Shown: positions 36,433 through 44,314 of the stretch, piece by piece
Position numbering within the stretch: position 1 is the first letter of the stretch
How the letters are laid out: each line of letters opens with the position of its first letter
From: RUG11237 sp050874665
Lineage (GTDB): Bacteria; Bacillota; Clostridia; Lachnospirales; Lachnospiraceae
Direction: 5' to 3'
DNA length: 64,000 bases
NCBI GenBank assembly: GCA_050874665.1
Contig: JBNMLC010000002.1
Span: 1 to 64,000, forward strand
Position numbers and translations under genes: made by a program
Notes under the pieces: generated by a model
Databases searched by the model: none
What the model saw: the letters and a program-made list of their open reading frames with translations, nothing else
Told to the model about the DNA's origin: nothing

Positions 36433-37680
36433 TTATTCTTTAAAGTCTACCATTTGTAAATCTTTCATCAATTTCAGTCGGTGATCGATTTTGTTATAGG
36501 CATCGTTTGCAGAAATACCCTTTTGTTTACAATATTTAGAATAGCAGAGGGCACTGATAAAGCGATGCACCCAGGCAATTGGCAGGAGAATTTTATGTTT
36601 TTTTGCATAGGAAAATTTATCCTTTAATTCCGAAGTACCTGGGAAAAGCATATGTAATTTTTGAGAAAAATGGTTTGAGGTAGCCCGGGTGTTGCGCATC
36701 AGGTAAAGTGATAGTGTATTTGTTCCCGTCCATGCCTCAACATTGGCTCCTGCTTCTTTTCCGGTTGTGAGAATATCCACAAGCAAAGACTCGTTTAAAG
36801 CATATTTCTTATAGTCTTCGGAAAGTAAGTCAGTGCACATGCCAAGATAGGTTATGCAAATTTTAAATATGGCATCACAAAAAACATCGTATTTCAGATT
36901 TTTCATTACATTCCAAAAATGACGGGAGTCAATTTGGTCGTGATAGGCATTTACATATAACGCAACATCAGTCAGATAGCGCAATGGAAGCCCCTCAAAT
37001 GCAAAATGTTTGGCAATATGAAATATCTGATAAATTAAATGTTGTTCATATCCCAAGGTAGTGATGGGAACATTGCAAGCTGTTATGCGAAGCAGAGTAT
37101 CCGGTGCAGAGAGTTTTAACTCCTCTAGTAAATCTGCCTGAAGTCCGGTGTAATCTTCCCAAAGACAATCGTGAAGTTCTATTTTAAGAAAACGGTTTGC
37201 TTCCCCTATCTTATATACAGGAACATGCTCTTTGGAGGAGCTTTCCACATAAGAATACCCAAGCTCCTTTAATAGTGCCTGCATTTTAGAAGACTCTTTT
37301 GGCGGTATTAATATATCTGCGTCAGATGAAAAGCGCATATTAGGTTCCGGATATAGAGCAGATAGGGCAATGCCTTTAAAGATTACAGGGTGCATTTCCC
37401 TTTTTTCAGCTTCCCGCAGTACACGATTCAACTCTTGAAAAGAGAGCAGTTGCCGGAATCCTCTTTGAAAAACCAAATCTTTCCATACGTTTAAAAGGTC
37501 AGCGTTTGGACAATGGGGGGGAGCAAGTTTAGAAACAATAGGATATGCAACACCGGTAAGTTTTCCTGTGGCAAGGATTTCATAGGCATCCTTCCATGAA
37601 ATATTTGCATCCGGAGTGTAATCCTTATGGTGAATGGCTGCATTCACCAATGATAAAATTTGTGTGTATAGTTGTTTCAT
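36433..37680 (-). CDS. Nucleotidyltransferase-fold protein (NTP_transf_5 type)
   Basis: This 415-residue protein resembles the uncharacterised nucleotidyltransferase family PF14907. VIFKGIALSALYPEPNMRFSSDADILIPP contains the conserved K-G-x-A-L and D-x-D (DADI), and an IELHDCLWEDY segment follows. Members occur in polysaccharide and peptide-modification loci, with unknown substrates. It lies 12 bases after the GT2 gene on the minus strand and is probably co-transcribed with it. Confidence 0.8.
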   Translation of the reverse strand: MKQLYTQILSLVNAAIHHKDYTPDANISWKDAYEILATGKLTGVAYPIVSKLAPPHCPNADLLNVWKDLVFQRGFRQLLSFQELNRVLREAEKREMHPVIFKGIALSALYPEPNMRFSSDADILIPPKESSKMQALLKELGYSYVESSSKEHVPVYKIGEANRFLKIELHDCLWEDYTGLQADLLEELKLSAPDTLLRITACNVPITTLGYEQHLIYQIFHIAKHFAFEGLPLRYLTDVALYVNAYHDQIDSRHFWNVMKNLKYDVFCDAIFKICITYLGMCTDLLSEDYKKYALNESLLVDILTTGKEAGANVEAWTGTNTLSLYLMRNTRATSNHFSQKLHMLFPGTSELKDKFSYAKKHKILLPIAWVHRFISALCYSKYCKQKGISANDAYNKIDHRLKLMKDLQMVDFKE

Positions 37681-37692
37681 GAATTCACCTCT

Positions 37693-38691
37693 TTAATAAC
37701 CATTTTTAAAAAAATAATCTCTGACAATCTGATACAAATTCAGATTCAGACGAAATAAAAATAATCGAATACGGTCTTTTACACCAATGGGAGGAAGAGC
37801 ATGACAAAGTTTTTGGGATAAATCTTTGTAAGTTTTGTAAAGCTTCCCAACCGTAGCTGATGTCTGTGCATTGGATAAGTCCAATTCATTTCGTGCACGC
37901 AGAATCAGGCGGCTTCCTACTCCAAAATAGTATAATGCAATGTCAGTATAGCCTTTCTCACATAGATACAGAATCTGGTCGGTTAGTACGTCAGATTTAT
38001 CCAGATTAGAAAGTCGAAAAGGCTGGTTAATAATACTGTTCGGTGTGGAACGGTAATTAATGATCACCTGGTTTAAATACACTATGTTCTGACATTGCTC
38101 TGTAATATAATGTAAAACGGCATTATCTTCATGTATTTTTCCTATCGGAAAACGGAGTGTATCCCAGAGGTGCCGGGGGTAAAGTTTGGACCATGCAACA
38201 ATGGCAACCGTATTCCTGGTAGAGAGCTGCCAAAAATCTTTTTCGGAAATGGCAGTGGTTTGAGAAGAGCTTGGAAATCCTTCGATTGACAATTCCTCAC
38301 CTGTTGCACGGATTCTTCGGTAAGCACCGATAACTAAATCGGCATTCTGTTCCATTAATGTGCGGTACATGATTTCTAGCGCATCCGTTTCTAGAAAATC
38401 ATCACTGTCCAAAAAAAAGATGTAGCTTCCGGTAGCCATGTCAAGCCCTGTATTACGTGCAGCAGACAGACCCTGATTTATCTGGTGATATACTTTCACC
38501 TGTTCGTAGGTTTGGGCGTAAGAGTCGCACAATATAGAACTCGAATCAGTGGAACCATCATCGATTAAAAGAATTTCTAAGTTCTGGTAAGTTTGTGATA
38601 AAACGCTTTCAACACATTCCCTCAGCCAATGTTCAGTATTATACACAGGAATAATCACAGAGATTCGTTCGGATGCATTATTTTTACACAT
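37693..38691 (-). CDS. Glycosyltransferase family 2
   Basis: A 332-residue GT2 enzyme: ISVIIPVYNTEHWLRECVESV, LLIDDGSTDSS, GLSAARNTGLD and the DXD motif in FFLDSDDFLE. Its ATG follows AAAGGAGG, and a near-consensus promoter lies upstream. It is the first gene of a two-gene unit placed back to back with the large operon, and so may decorate the same polymer or another cell-wall glycan. Confidence 0.92.
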   Translation of the reverse strand: MCKNNASERISVIIPVYNTEHWLRECVESVLSQTYQNLEILLIDDGSTDSSSILCDSYAQTYEQVKVYHQINQGLSAARNTGLDMATGSYIFFLDSDDFLETDALEIMYRTLMEQNADLVIGAYRRIRATGEELSIEGFPSSSQTTAISEKDFWQLSTRNTVAIVAWSKLYPRHLWDTLRFPIGKIHEDNAVLHYITEQCQNIVYLNQVIINYRSTPNSIINQPFRLSNLDKSDVLTDQILYLCEKGYTDIALYYFGVGSRLILRARNELDLSNAQTSATVGKLYKTYKDLSQKLCHALPPIGVKDRIRLFLFRLNLNLYQIVRDYFFKNGY

Positions 38692-38735
38692 GTGTTTCCT
38701 CCTTTGTAATTAGAAGTGGATATTAGTATAATTCT

Positions 38736-38764
38736 ATTATATGGGTAATAAGGTATTTAATCAA
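38736..38764 (-). promoter_or_regulatory. Minus-strand promoter for the GT2/nucleotidyltransferase pair
   Basis: On the minus strand, TTGATT (38764-38759) and TATAAT (38741-38736) are 17 bases apart, about 45 bases before the GT2 start. Confidence 0.75.
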
Positions 38765-38910
38765 GTTTTATATTTTGAGAAAAATAAGTTTTTGAACCGC
38801 TCAATATAATGAGGCATTGAAACTACTACAATACAAAGTCTTAAGTAAGAAGATAAGAACAAAGAAAAGCATATTATAATAATGTATAAATATATTTCGA
38901 ATGACACATC

Positions 38911-38939
38911 TTGAAAAATAAAGAGTGTTGGAGTAAAAT
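38911..38939 (+). promoter_or_regulatory. Promoter for the agrA-agrC pair
   Basis: TTGAAA (38911-38916) and TAAAAT (38934-38939) are spaced by 17 bases. There are no direct repeats here, so basal expression of the regulator pair is likely. The remainder of 38765-38910 shows nothing clear. Confidence 0.55.
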
Positions 38940-38982
38940 AAAAATTAACAGCAAATAAATACCCAGCTTGCAGGAGGAAAAT

Positions 38983-39708
38983 ATGCTTAGAATAGCAGTG
39001 TGCGATGATGAAGAGCATTTTAGGAGAACAATTAAAAATTATGTAAGCGATTACTTACAAAAGCAGAAGATTTCATTTCAAATAGAGGAATTTACATCGG
39101 GAACAGAATTTTTGGAATTGGCGGAGCAGATGTGTCAATATCAGATTGTTTTTCTGGATATTAACATGGGGGAAACCGATGGTATTACCCTTGCAGAAAA
39201 AATCAGAGATTATAGTGATAAAGTAATTATAGTGTTTGTAACGGCATATATTGATTATTCGCTGGCAGGCTATAAAGTAAATGCAACACGTTATCTGTTG
39301 AAAGGAAGTCAGACTCTGGAAGATGATTTTGAAGAATGTATGGAGGCAGTTTTAGAAAAGGTAAATTATATTGAGCCGATCAAAAATATTCAATTTAGAG
39401 AAGAAGAAAAAGAAGTTAATTTAAATCATATTATATATATTGAAAGCAGACTGCATATACTGGAGTTTCATATGACATACAGCGATGCGGGAATTAGAAC
39501 TCTGTATGGGGTTTTAAATATCTGGGAAGAACAGTTAAAGTCATACCATTTTTTAAGGATTCATCAGAGTTATCTTGTAAATTTGAATTACATAAAAAGA
39601 ATAGAAAAGGGATATGTAGTATTAAAGGATGAAACTTCTTTACCGCTTCCAAGAGTGCGGCACAAAGAAGTCGAAAAGGCATTTGCTGCATATAAAGGAG
39701 GGGCGTAA
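38983..39708 (+). CDS. LytTR-type response regulator (AgrA-like)
   Basis: The 241-residue protein has an N-terminal receiver domain with acidic pocket CDDEEH and phosphorylatable D59 in VFLDINMGETDG. The C-terminal LytTR DNA-binding domain (about 135-238) carries IIYIESRLHILEFH, FLRIHQSYLVNLNYIKRI and LPLPRVRHKEVEKAF. Such regulators bind paired direct repeats about two turns apart; exactly such repeats lie upstream of the agrB and agrD genes. I chose the ATG at 38983 because AGGAGG precedes it. The kinase gene begins immediately after its stop. Confidence 0.92.
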   Translation: MLRIAVCDDEEHFRRTIKNYVSDYLQKQKISFQIEEFTSGTEFLELAEQMCQYQIVFLDINMGETDGITLAEKIRDYSDKVIIVFVTAYIDYSLAGYKVNATRYLLKGSQTLEDDFEECMEAVLEKVNYIEPIKNIQFREEEKEVNLNHIIYIESRLHILEFHMTYSDAGIRTLYGVLNIWEEQLKSYHFLRIHQSYLVNLNYIKRIEKGYVVLKDETSLPLPRVRHKEVEKAFAAYKGGA

Positions 39709-41016
39709 ATGTTTGGATATATTAGTAGTCTGGCACTTATTAGTTTAGAGCTTATTTGTTGCAAATGTTTTTTTGAGATTTTTTTTGAAGCGGAGCAAGG
39801 GAACAGAAAATATATTTCTCTTTTGCTCTTGTTTTTTTGTTGTATGTGGCCTTGTGCTTTTTCAAAATATCTGGCCTCTCATATGATACAAAAACAAATA
39901 TTTGTATTATTTAGTGTGACATTGAGTATGCATTTTTATTTTAGGACAGATATCAAAAGGATACTAGTGTTTTCTGTATTATGGCAGAGTTTTTTATTAG
40001 CAATAGATTACAGTATGTATGCAATATATATTGCAGTATTTCCCAATGATACAGTAGAAAAAAAATATGAACTGGAAGTGGTTTTACTTACTTTATTTGG
40101 GAAGATGTTGTTTTTGTTATTTATTTTTTTTATAAGAAAAAAGATATGGGAAGGCAGGGAAGATGCAATACCGGAAACGGGCTGGGTTCGTTTTTTGTTT
40201 TTTCCCATATTTACTATTATTGTAAATATTGCCATGTTTTCAAACTTTCGAACGGTGGAAGAAAGTAATCAGGTTGTCACCCTTTTTATTATAGCTTTTG
40301 GTTTGGTGGTGATGAATATTATTGTTTTTTATATGATAAATGATATTGTGAAGAAGGAAGCAATACTTCGACAAAAAAATGCATTTGAAATTCAGGGAAA
40401 AAGTCAGTGGGAAATGTATCAGTCACTTTCGGAAAATTACAAAAAACAGCGGGAAAAATCTCATGAATACATAAATAAAATCACATGTATCAGGCATTTA
40501 TTGAAAAATAAAGATTATACTGAATTAGAAGAGTACGTGGAAGAAATCAGTGGAAAGCTGAATGAGGAACATGATTTTATTAATACGAATCATGCAATCA
40601 TCAATGCCATTATTAATAACAAATATCAGGAAGCAGTAAAGAAAAAGATTGTGTTTGTTTTTAAAATAAATGACTTGTCAGATATAAAAATCTCAGATGA
40701 TGATATTGTGATTATACTGTCAAACTTATTAAATAATGCCATAGAAGCATGTGAGAAATGTCGAGAAAAAAGAGTCATCAAATTGAAGGCGGTAAAGGAA
40801 GAAAATGAATTGGTAATCTCTGTCCGCAATACATATCAGCAGCCGGTTGTTTTCCGGAACAATGAGTTTATTACTACGAAAAAAATCAACTCTATAGAGC
40901 ATGGAATTGGAATCCGTAATGTAATTCATGCGGTGGAAAAGAACAATGGCTTTTATAGTATTGATTATAAAAATGATGAATTTTACTTTGCAATTGTGAT
41001 TCCTGAAAAACAGTAG
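39709..41016 (+). CDS. GHKL sensor histidine kinase (AgrC-like)
   Basis: This 435-residue protein has six or seven N-terminal membrane segments (about residues 5-220), then a dimerisation helix. Its SHEYINKITCIRHLLKN takes the place of the phospho-acceptor histidine region. The C-terminal GHKL ATPase has the N box ILSNLLNNAIEACEK and the G box HGIGIRNVIHAV. This is the layout of peptide-sensing AgrC/ComD kinases. It follows the regulator stop directly and shares an operon with it. The putative ligand is the pheromone encoded at 42461-42610. Confidence 0.9.
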   Translation: MFGYISSLALISLELICCKCFFEIFFEAEQGNRKYISLLLLFFCCMWPCAFSKYLASHMIQKQIFVLFSVTLSMHFYFRTDIKRILVFSVLWQSFLLAIDYSMYAIYIAVFPNDTVEKKYELEVVLLTLFGKMLFLLFIFFIRKKIWEGREDAIPETGWVRFLFFPIFTIIVNIAMFSNFRTVEESNQVVTLFIIAFGLVVMNIIVFYMINDIVKKEAILRQKNAFEIQGKSQWEMYQSLSENYKKQREKSHEYINKITCIRHLLKNKDYTELEEYVEEISGKLNEEHDFINTNHAIINAIINNKYQEAVKKKIVFVFKINDLSDIKISDDDIVIILSNLLNNAIEACEKCREKRVIKLKAVKEENELVISVRNTYQQPVVFRNNEFITTKKINSIEHGIGIRNVIHAVEKNNGFYSIDYKNDEFYFAIVIPEKQ

Positions 41017-41048
41017 TGATATCTGATGATAGGGAGTTAGGACTCTAG

Positions 41049-41118
41049 TGTCGTTTTCTGCAAAAAAAATGTCACTTTCTGCAAAAGTTATTGAACAACA
41101 AAAATAATTTGTTATAGT
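41049..41118 (+). promoter_or_regulatory. LytTR direct repeats and promoter before agrB
   Basis: TGTCGTTTTCTGCAAAA (from 41049) and TGTCACTTTCTGCAAAA (from 41070) are direct repeats 21 bases apart, two helical turns, as in AgrA-type sites. A promoter follows: TTGAAC (41091-41096), 16 bases, TATAGT (41113-41118). The same arrangement recurs at 42366-42434. Confidence 0.85.
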
Positions 41119-41137
41119 GGTGGCAGGAGGGAAAATA

Positions 41138-41713
41138 ATGGTAGAGAATATTGTAATAAAGTTTGTAAGAAAAATGCAGGAAGAAAAACTCTTGGATTCT
41201 AAGATGGAAGAATATAATGTATATGCCCTGATTACGCTAACAGAAAAGTGGCTTACCATTATAACAATTATGGTTATCGCTTTGGCATTTAAAAGAGTTG
41301 TTCCAACGGTATTTTTTCTGCTTTTTTTCTTTTCGCTGCGTAAAAGAACCGGAGGATATCATGCTCCCAAATTCTGGATGTGCTATATGGAAAGTAATGC
41401 GGTATACATAGGTGTACTGTTTTTATGCCCGATACTGGCAGACAATGTAAAAATCATGTATATTCTTCTTGCATTGTCAGCTTGTGCTATTAGCTGTATG
41501 GGAACAGTAAACCACCCGAATATGGATATGAATGAAAAAGAATTGCATGAATCAAAAATTATGGCTCGGTATGTATTGAGCATTGAACTTATGCTTATTG
41601 TGGGGTTAGCTTATGTAAAAGCAGATCTGGGAGTGTTAAGCTATATGGCAGCGGCAGTTATTTTGTGTGCAATATTAATGTGCTGTGCGAAGGTGTTAAA
41701 ACAGGAAGTGTAA
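41138..41713 (+). CDS. agrB: AgrB-family membrane endopeptidase
   Basis: This 191-residue membrane protein keeps the AgrB catalytic block LRKRTGGYHAPKFWMC, with H75 and C82 spaced H-x6-C exactly as in Staphylococcus AgrB. It has about five or six membrane segments. The enzyme cuts the C-terminal part of the AgrD precursor and forms the thiolactone ring. I placed the start at the ATG at 41138, behind AGGAGG; an in-frame GTG seven codons earlier overlaps the promoter's -10. It is followed by a membrane-anchored gene rather than directly by agrD. Confidence 0.93.
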   Translation: MVENIVIKFVRKMQEEKLLDSKMEEYNVYALITLTEKWLTIITIMVIALAFKRVVPTVFFLLFFFSLRKRTGGYHAPKFWMCYMESNAVYIGVLFLCPILADNVKIMYILLALSACAISCMGTVNHPNMDMNEKELHESKIMARYVLSIELMLIVGLAYVKADLGVLSYMAAAVILCAILMCCAKVLKQEV

Positions 41714-41742
41714 GCTCTTTTATTTAGACACGGAGGAATCAT

Positions 41743-42264
41743 ATGAATAAGAAAATGGTGAAACTAATGATAATGATAGCTGCAATCATAGTGACGGCAG
41801 TTACAGCGGTAATGGGGGTATGTTGTTTTAGAAAAGGGTATATAACGGTGAAGAAAGAAACGGAGTTATATTCAGTTTCAATTCCCATACAGTGGAATGT
41901 AAACAATATATTTGATGATTATACAAATTTCACCATAGGAAGCGACAGGGTGGCGTCCATAGAAACATTTTGTGATTCTTCCTATTGTACCAGTGCAGAA
42001 AGTATTGCAGTGAACACCTTTGGAATGCATAGCTCTCTGGAAAGTCTGGAAGAGACAGTGTTGGGCGAATGGACTAGATATAAGATGGTAATTGCTTATG
42101 AGGCATCAGCGGCTGAACAGGAAGGCGGAGAAGCGGGAGCAAATTCGGAGACACACTATATCTATACAAATAAAAAGGATAAGTTGGTGGATATTTACGT
42201 CAATGAGCAATCGCTGACAGAAGAGGTAGTTCAAAGGTTTATAGACTCCTTTAAAATGAAATGA
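41743..42264 (+). CDS. Membrane-anchored protein of unknown function in the agrB unit
   Basis: I do not recognise this 173-residue protein. One N-terminal hydrophobic helix (about residues 5-28) would anchor it with the rest outside. The extracellular part contains two cysteines close together (FCDSSYC) that could form a disulfide, an acidic Gly/Ala stretch (about 125-135) and a C-terminal alpha/beta segment ending in a VVQRFIDSFKMK helix. It lies 29 bases after agrB, behind CGGAGGAAT, and ends at a terminator, so it is co-expressed with agrB. It might aid pheromone maturation or sensing; that is inference. Confidence 0.7.
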   Translation: MNKKMVKLMIMIAAIIVTAVTAVMGVCCFRKGYITVKKETELYSVSIPIQWNVNNIFDDYTNFTIGSDRVASIETFCDSSYCTSAESIAVNTFGMHSSLESLEETVLGEWTRYKMVIAYEASAAEQEGGEAGANSETHYIYTNKKDKLVDIYVNEQSLTEEVVQRFIDSFKMK

Positions 42265-42293
42265 TTGTTTAAACATAATGCAGGTATCAGAAG

Positions 42294-42335
42294 CCGTAGA
42301 AAAGGCAGGAAATTGAGCTTTTTCTGCGGTTTTTT
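42294..42335 (+). terminator. Intrinsic terminator after the agrB unit
   Basis: CCGTAGAAAA and TTTTCTGCGG form a stem with one G-U pair, followed by TTTTTT. It separates the agrB unit from the agrD promoter. Confidence 0.8.
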
Positions 42336-42365
42336 GTGTGGAGAAAAAGATTGTGTTCTAAAGAA

Positions 42366-42434
42366 CGTCATTTTCTGCAAAAAGATGTCATTTTCTGCAA
42401 AAGCTATTGAAGAAAAATTGATATTTGATATAGT
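42366..42434 (+). promoter_or_regulatory. LytTR direct repeats and promoter before agrD
   Basis: CGTCATTTTCTGCAAAA and TGTCATTTTCTGCAAAA are direct repeats 20 bases apart. TTGAAG (42407-42412), 16 bases and TATAGT (42429-42434) follow. The second repeat is 42 bases from the -10, identical to the distance in front of agrB, which strongly suggests control by the same regulator. Confidence 0.85.
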
Positions 42435-42460
42435 GGTGCTTGAAAAGAGGAGGTGAAAGT

Positions 42461-42610
42461 ATGAAAAGAGAAAACATCACAAAAAGTGCATTAAAGGTTT
42501 TGGCAGGCATTACAGCAAAAGAAGCAGAAAAAACAGCAGAAGGACGTTGGCCGGGCTGTGTAGGGCTTTTGCATCAGCCGAAAAGACCTGTACAGAAAGA
42601 AAAAATGTAA
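42461..42610 (+). CDS. agrD: AgrD-like cyclic autoinducer peptide precursor
   Basis: This 49-residue reading frame has the three parts of an AgrD peptide. The first is an amphipathic N-terminal helix (about residues 5-27). The core is GRWPGCVGLL, and the third part is the conserved HQPKRP-type C-terminal recognition segment. The only cysteine is C33, so a five-residue thiolactone ring C33-V-G-L-L37 is predicted, with an N-terminal tail of unknown length. GAGGAGGTGA precedes the ATG. It stands behind its own LytTR repeats and 51 bases before the secreted-protein gene, an arrangement that differs from the usual agrBD pair. Confidence 0.88.
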   Translation: MKRENITKSALKVLAGITAKEAEKTAEGRWPGCVGLLHQPKRPVQKEKM

Positions 42611-42663
42611 GACAGTACAAGGGCTTAAAAGCAGTAAAAAGCTACAAAGGAAGGGAGTATAAG

Positions 42664-43101
42664 ATGAATTTCAACAAGTTAAAGAAAGTAACAATTGGAG
42701 CAATGGCATGTGTATGCCTATTGACAACCACAATTCCTGCATGTGCAAAGAATTATCCGTACGAGTTTACTTTAAAAAATACGGCAGAGACAATAGTAAA
42801 ATCACCAGTACTAAAGACGGATAATGAACAGACGTGGTATCTTACAATTGATAAAGTCAATGTAGCTACCGGAAAGAGTAATACGTTATCATCAACTAAT
42901 ATTTTTGGCTGCAAAATGCATAAATCCGGAAGTAAAAAGGCTGTAGATGTATATCATACATTTTCTAATTATGTGTCAGGGTATGGAATGAAGTATCAAA
43001 AAAAGGTAAAAAAGAATAGTAAAATGACACTGGCAGGTAAGAAGGATAGTAGAAGTACATCAAGCAAAACGCTGAAAGTATCTGGAAGATATGCACCGTA
43101 A
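42664..43101 (+). CDS. Small secreted protein, candidate bacteriocin-like effector
   Basis: The 145-residue protein has a clear Sec signal peptide (MNFNKLKKVTIGAMACVCLL, cut near ACA), leaving a basic mature protein of about 115 residues rich in Lys, Ser and Thr. The mature part shows alternating strand-like segments and ends in TLKVSGRYAP. It vaguely resembles secreted DUF2712 proteins linked to ABC exporters, but I cannot confirm a family. The ATG at 42664 follows GGAAGGGAG; an in-frame ATG at 42547 would overlap agrD. Position behind agrD and before an ABC exporter suggests an effector or toxin whose export or immunity is given by the following genes. Confidence 0.72.
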   Translation: MNFNKLKKVTIGAMACVCLLTTTIPACAKNYPYEFTLKNTAETIVKSPVLKTDNEQTWYLTIDKVNVATGKSNTLSSTNIFGCKMHKSGSKKAVDVYHTFSNYVSGYGMKYQKKVKKNSKMTLAGKKDSRSTSSKTLKVSGRYAP

Positions 43102-43138
43102 AGATTTTTTATAGTGAATTAACCTAAAAAATCTTTTT
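43100..43138 (+). terminator. AT-rich hairpin after the secreted-protein gene
   Basis: AAAGATTTTTTA and TAAAAAATCTTT form a perfect 12-base stem followed by T residues, starting at the stop codon. It is probably a partial terminator that lets the secreted protein be made in excess of the exporter. Confidence 0.65.
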
Positions 43139-43178
43139 CATACGGTGGTTATGAATGTTCATTTCAGACCACCGTATG
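43139..43178 (+). other. Second hairpin between effector and lipoprotein genes
   Basis: CATACGGTGGT (43139-43149) and ACCACCGTATG (43168-43178) pair perfectly over 11 bases with an 18-base loop. No T run follows, so an mRNA processing or stability role is likelier than termination. Confidence 0.6.
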
Positions 43179-43222
43179 ATTCACAAATAGATAATAGTAC
43201 GAGAAAGAGAGAAGTTAAAGAA

Positions 43223-44314
43223 ATGAAAAAAAGATTAGTGATTTTAGGAAGCTGTCTGATGATGGTATCAGTGGGACTGACAGCCTGCAGTCAGCAGGAA
43301 AATGCAGCAAATGATAAAGGGGCAGTTGAGAGTAATGCGGCAGTAGCAAATGTAACAGTAGAAGGCAATCACGTAACAGCGGAAATTACAGAAAATGTTA
43401 AAATAGATGCGGAAATACAAGGACAGCAGGAAGCAAGTTGTATAATATACAAAGCCACAGGAAAAGAATTCGACAGGAATCTTCTGGAAACAATCTTTTG
43501 GCAGGACACCTCCGGATTAAGCAGAGAAGAAGACACAGAAGATGATATTTATTTAGTAGAAGATACTGTGGGAGGATATCTGGGTGTGGATTCGGATAGT
43601 ATATGGTATCAAAAGAATGATTATGTGCAGGATTTATCAACATTAGTACAATATTGTTATAAACAAAAGATGCAAAACATGAGTGAGGAAGAAAAGCAAA
43701 CCTTACTTCAGGAAAACTCCGTGCAAAAAGCAGTTGAAATATTAAACCGGATTTGTCCGTTAAAGGAAGATGAGAAGCTTTCCATCACAAAAGGAACAAA
43801 AATTGATATGGAAGATATTATTCAATGTCAGAATGAAAAAAATATGTCTGATATAAAGACAATGACACAGGAGCTTCTTGGAAAGAATGCTTATTATATA
43901 ACGTTTTCATTGGAAAAGCAAAATATCCCGTTGGTTTCTCAGGGGGAACCGGATTTTGTCAGTGTAAGTGAATCCGTTGATACCCAGTTTGCAGGTGTTA
44001 CAATGATTGTAGATGAGCAGGGAATTCAATTTCTTGATATGACTGGAACATATGAACTGACAGAGGAACGCAGTGGAAGCATTCTTAGTGTGCAGGAGGC
44101 AGCACAAGCTGTAGCGAAAGAATATACAGACCAGATTTCAGAGGATAAAGTTACATTTGATAAGGTATGGTTGGAATATGTTTGGGCTCTAGAGGACTCT
44201 TCTGCGAATCTTAGTGAGGGAACACTGCAGCCATATTGGATCTTTGTGGACAGTGAGAAAGAATGGGGTGAACGTATTAATGCCGTCACGGGAGTAAATT
44301 TTAAATATGAATAA
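43223..44314 (+). CDS. Putative lipoprotein of the agr-linked cassette
   Basis: The 363-residue protein has a lipoprotein signal (MKKRLVILGSCLMMVSVGLTAC) with the lipobox LTAC. I do not recognise the mature part. It is acidic, and its C-terminal third (about 240-363) has a beta-rich pattern ending in INAVTGVNFKYE, like PepSY/YycI-type domains. The ATG at 43223 follows AGAGAG; earlier in-frame starts run through the hairpin. It overlaps the following permease gene by eight bases, so it belongs to the exporter unit. It could be a substrate receptor or immunity protein. Confidence 0.72.
   Translation: MKKRLVILGSCLMMVSVGLTACSQQENAANDKGAVESNAAVANVTVEGNHVTAEITENVKIDAEIQGQQEASCIIYKATGKEFDRNLLETIFWQDTSGLSREEDTEDDIYLVEDTVGGYLGVDSDSIWYQKNDYVQDLSTLVQYCYKQKMQNMSEEEKQTLLQENSVQKAVEILNRICPLKEDEKLSITKGTKIDMEDIIQCQNEKNMSDIKTMTQELLGKNAYYITFSLEKQNIPLVSQGEPDFVSVSESVDTQFAGVTMIVDEQGIQFLDMTGTYELTEERSGSILSVQEAAQAVAKEYTDQISEDKVTFDKVWLEYVWALEDSSANLSEGTLQPYWIFVDSEKEWGERINAVTGVNFKYE

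Noticed and set aside
40729..41259. 176-codon minus-strand frame across the kinase end and agrB start
   Set aside because: It is antisense to two well-supported genes and crosses their regulatory region; the composition is Phe/Ser-rich, as expected of a shadow frame.
42265..42456. 63-codon frame between the agrB unit and agrD
   Set aside because: It covers a terminator, the LytTR repeats and the promoter, and lacks a suitable ribosome-binding site.
42547..42663. N-terminal extension of the secreted-protein gene
   Set aside because: It overlaps agrD in another frame and would bury the signal peptide; the ATG at 42664 has a good ribosome-binding site.
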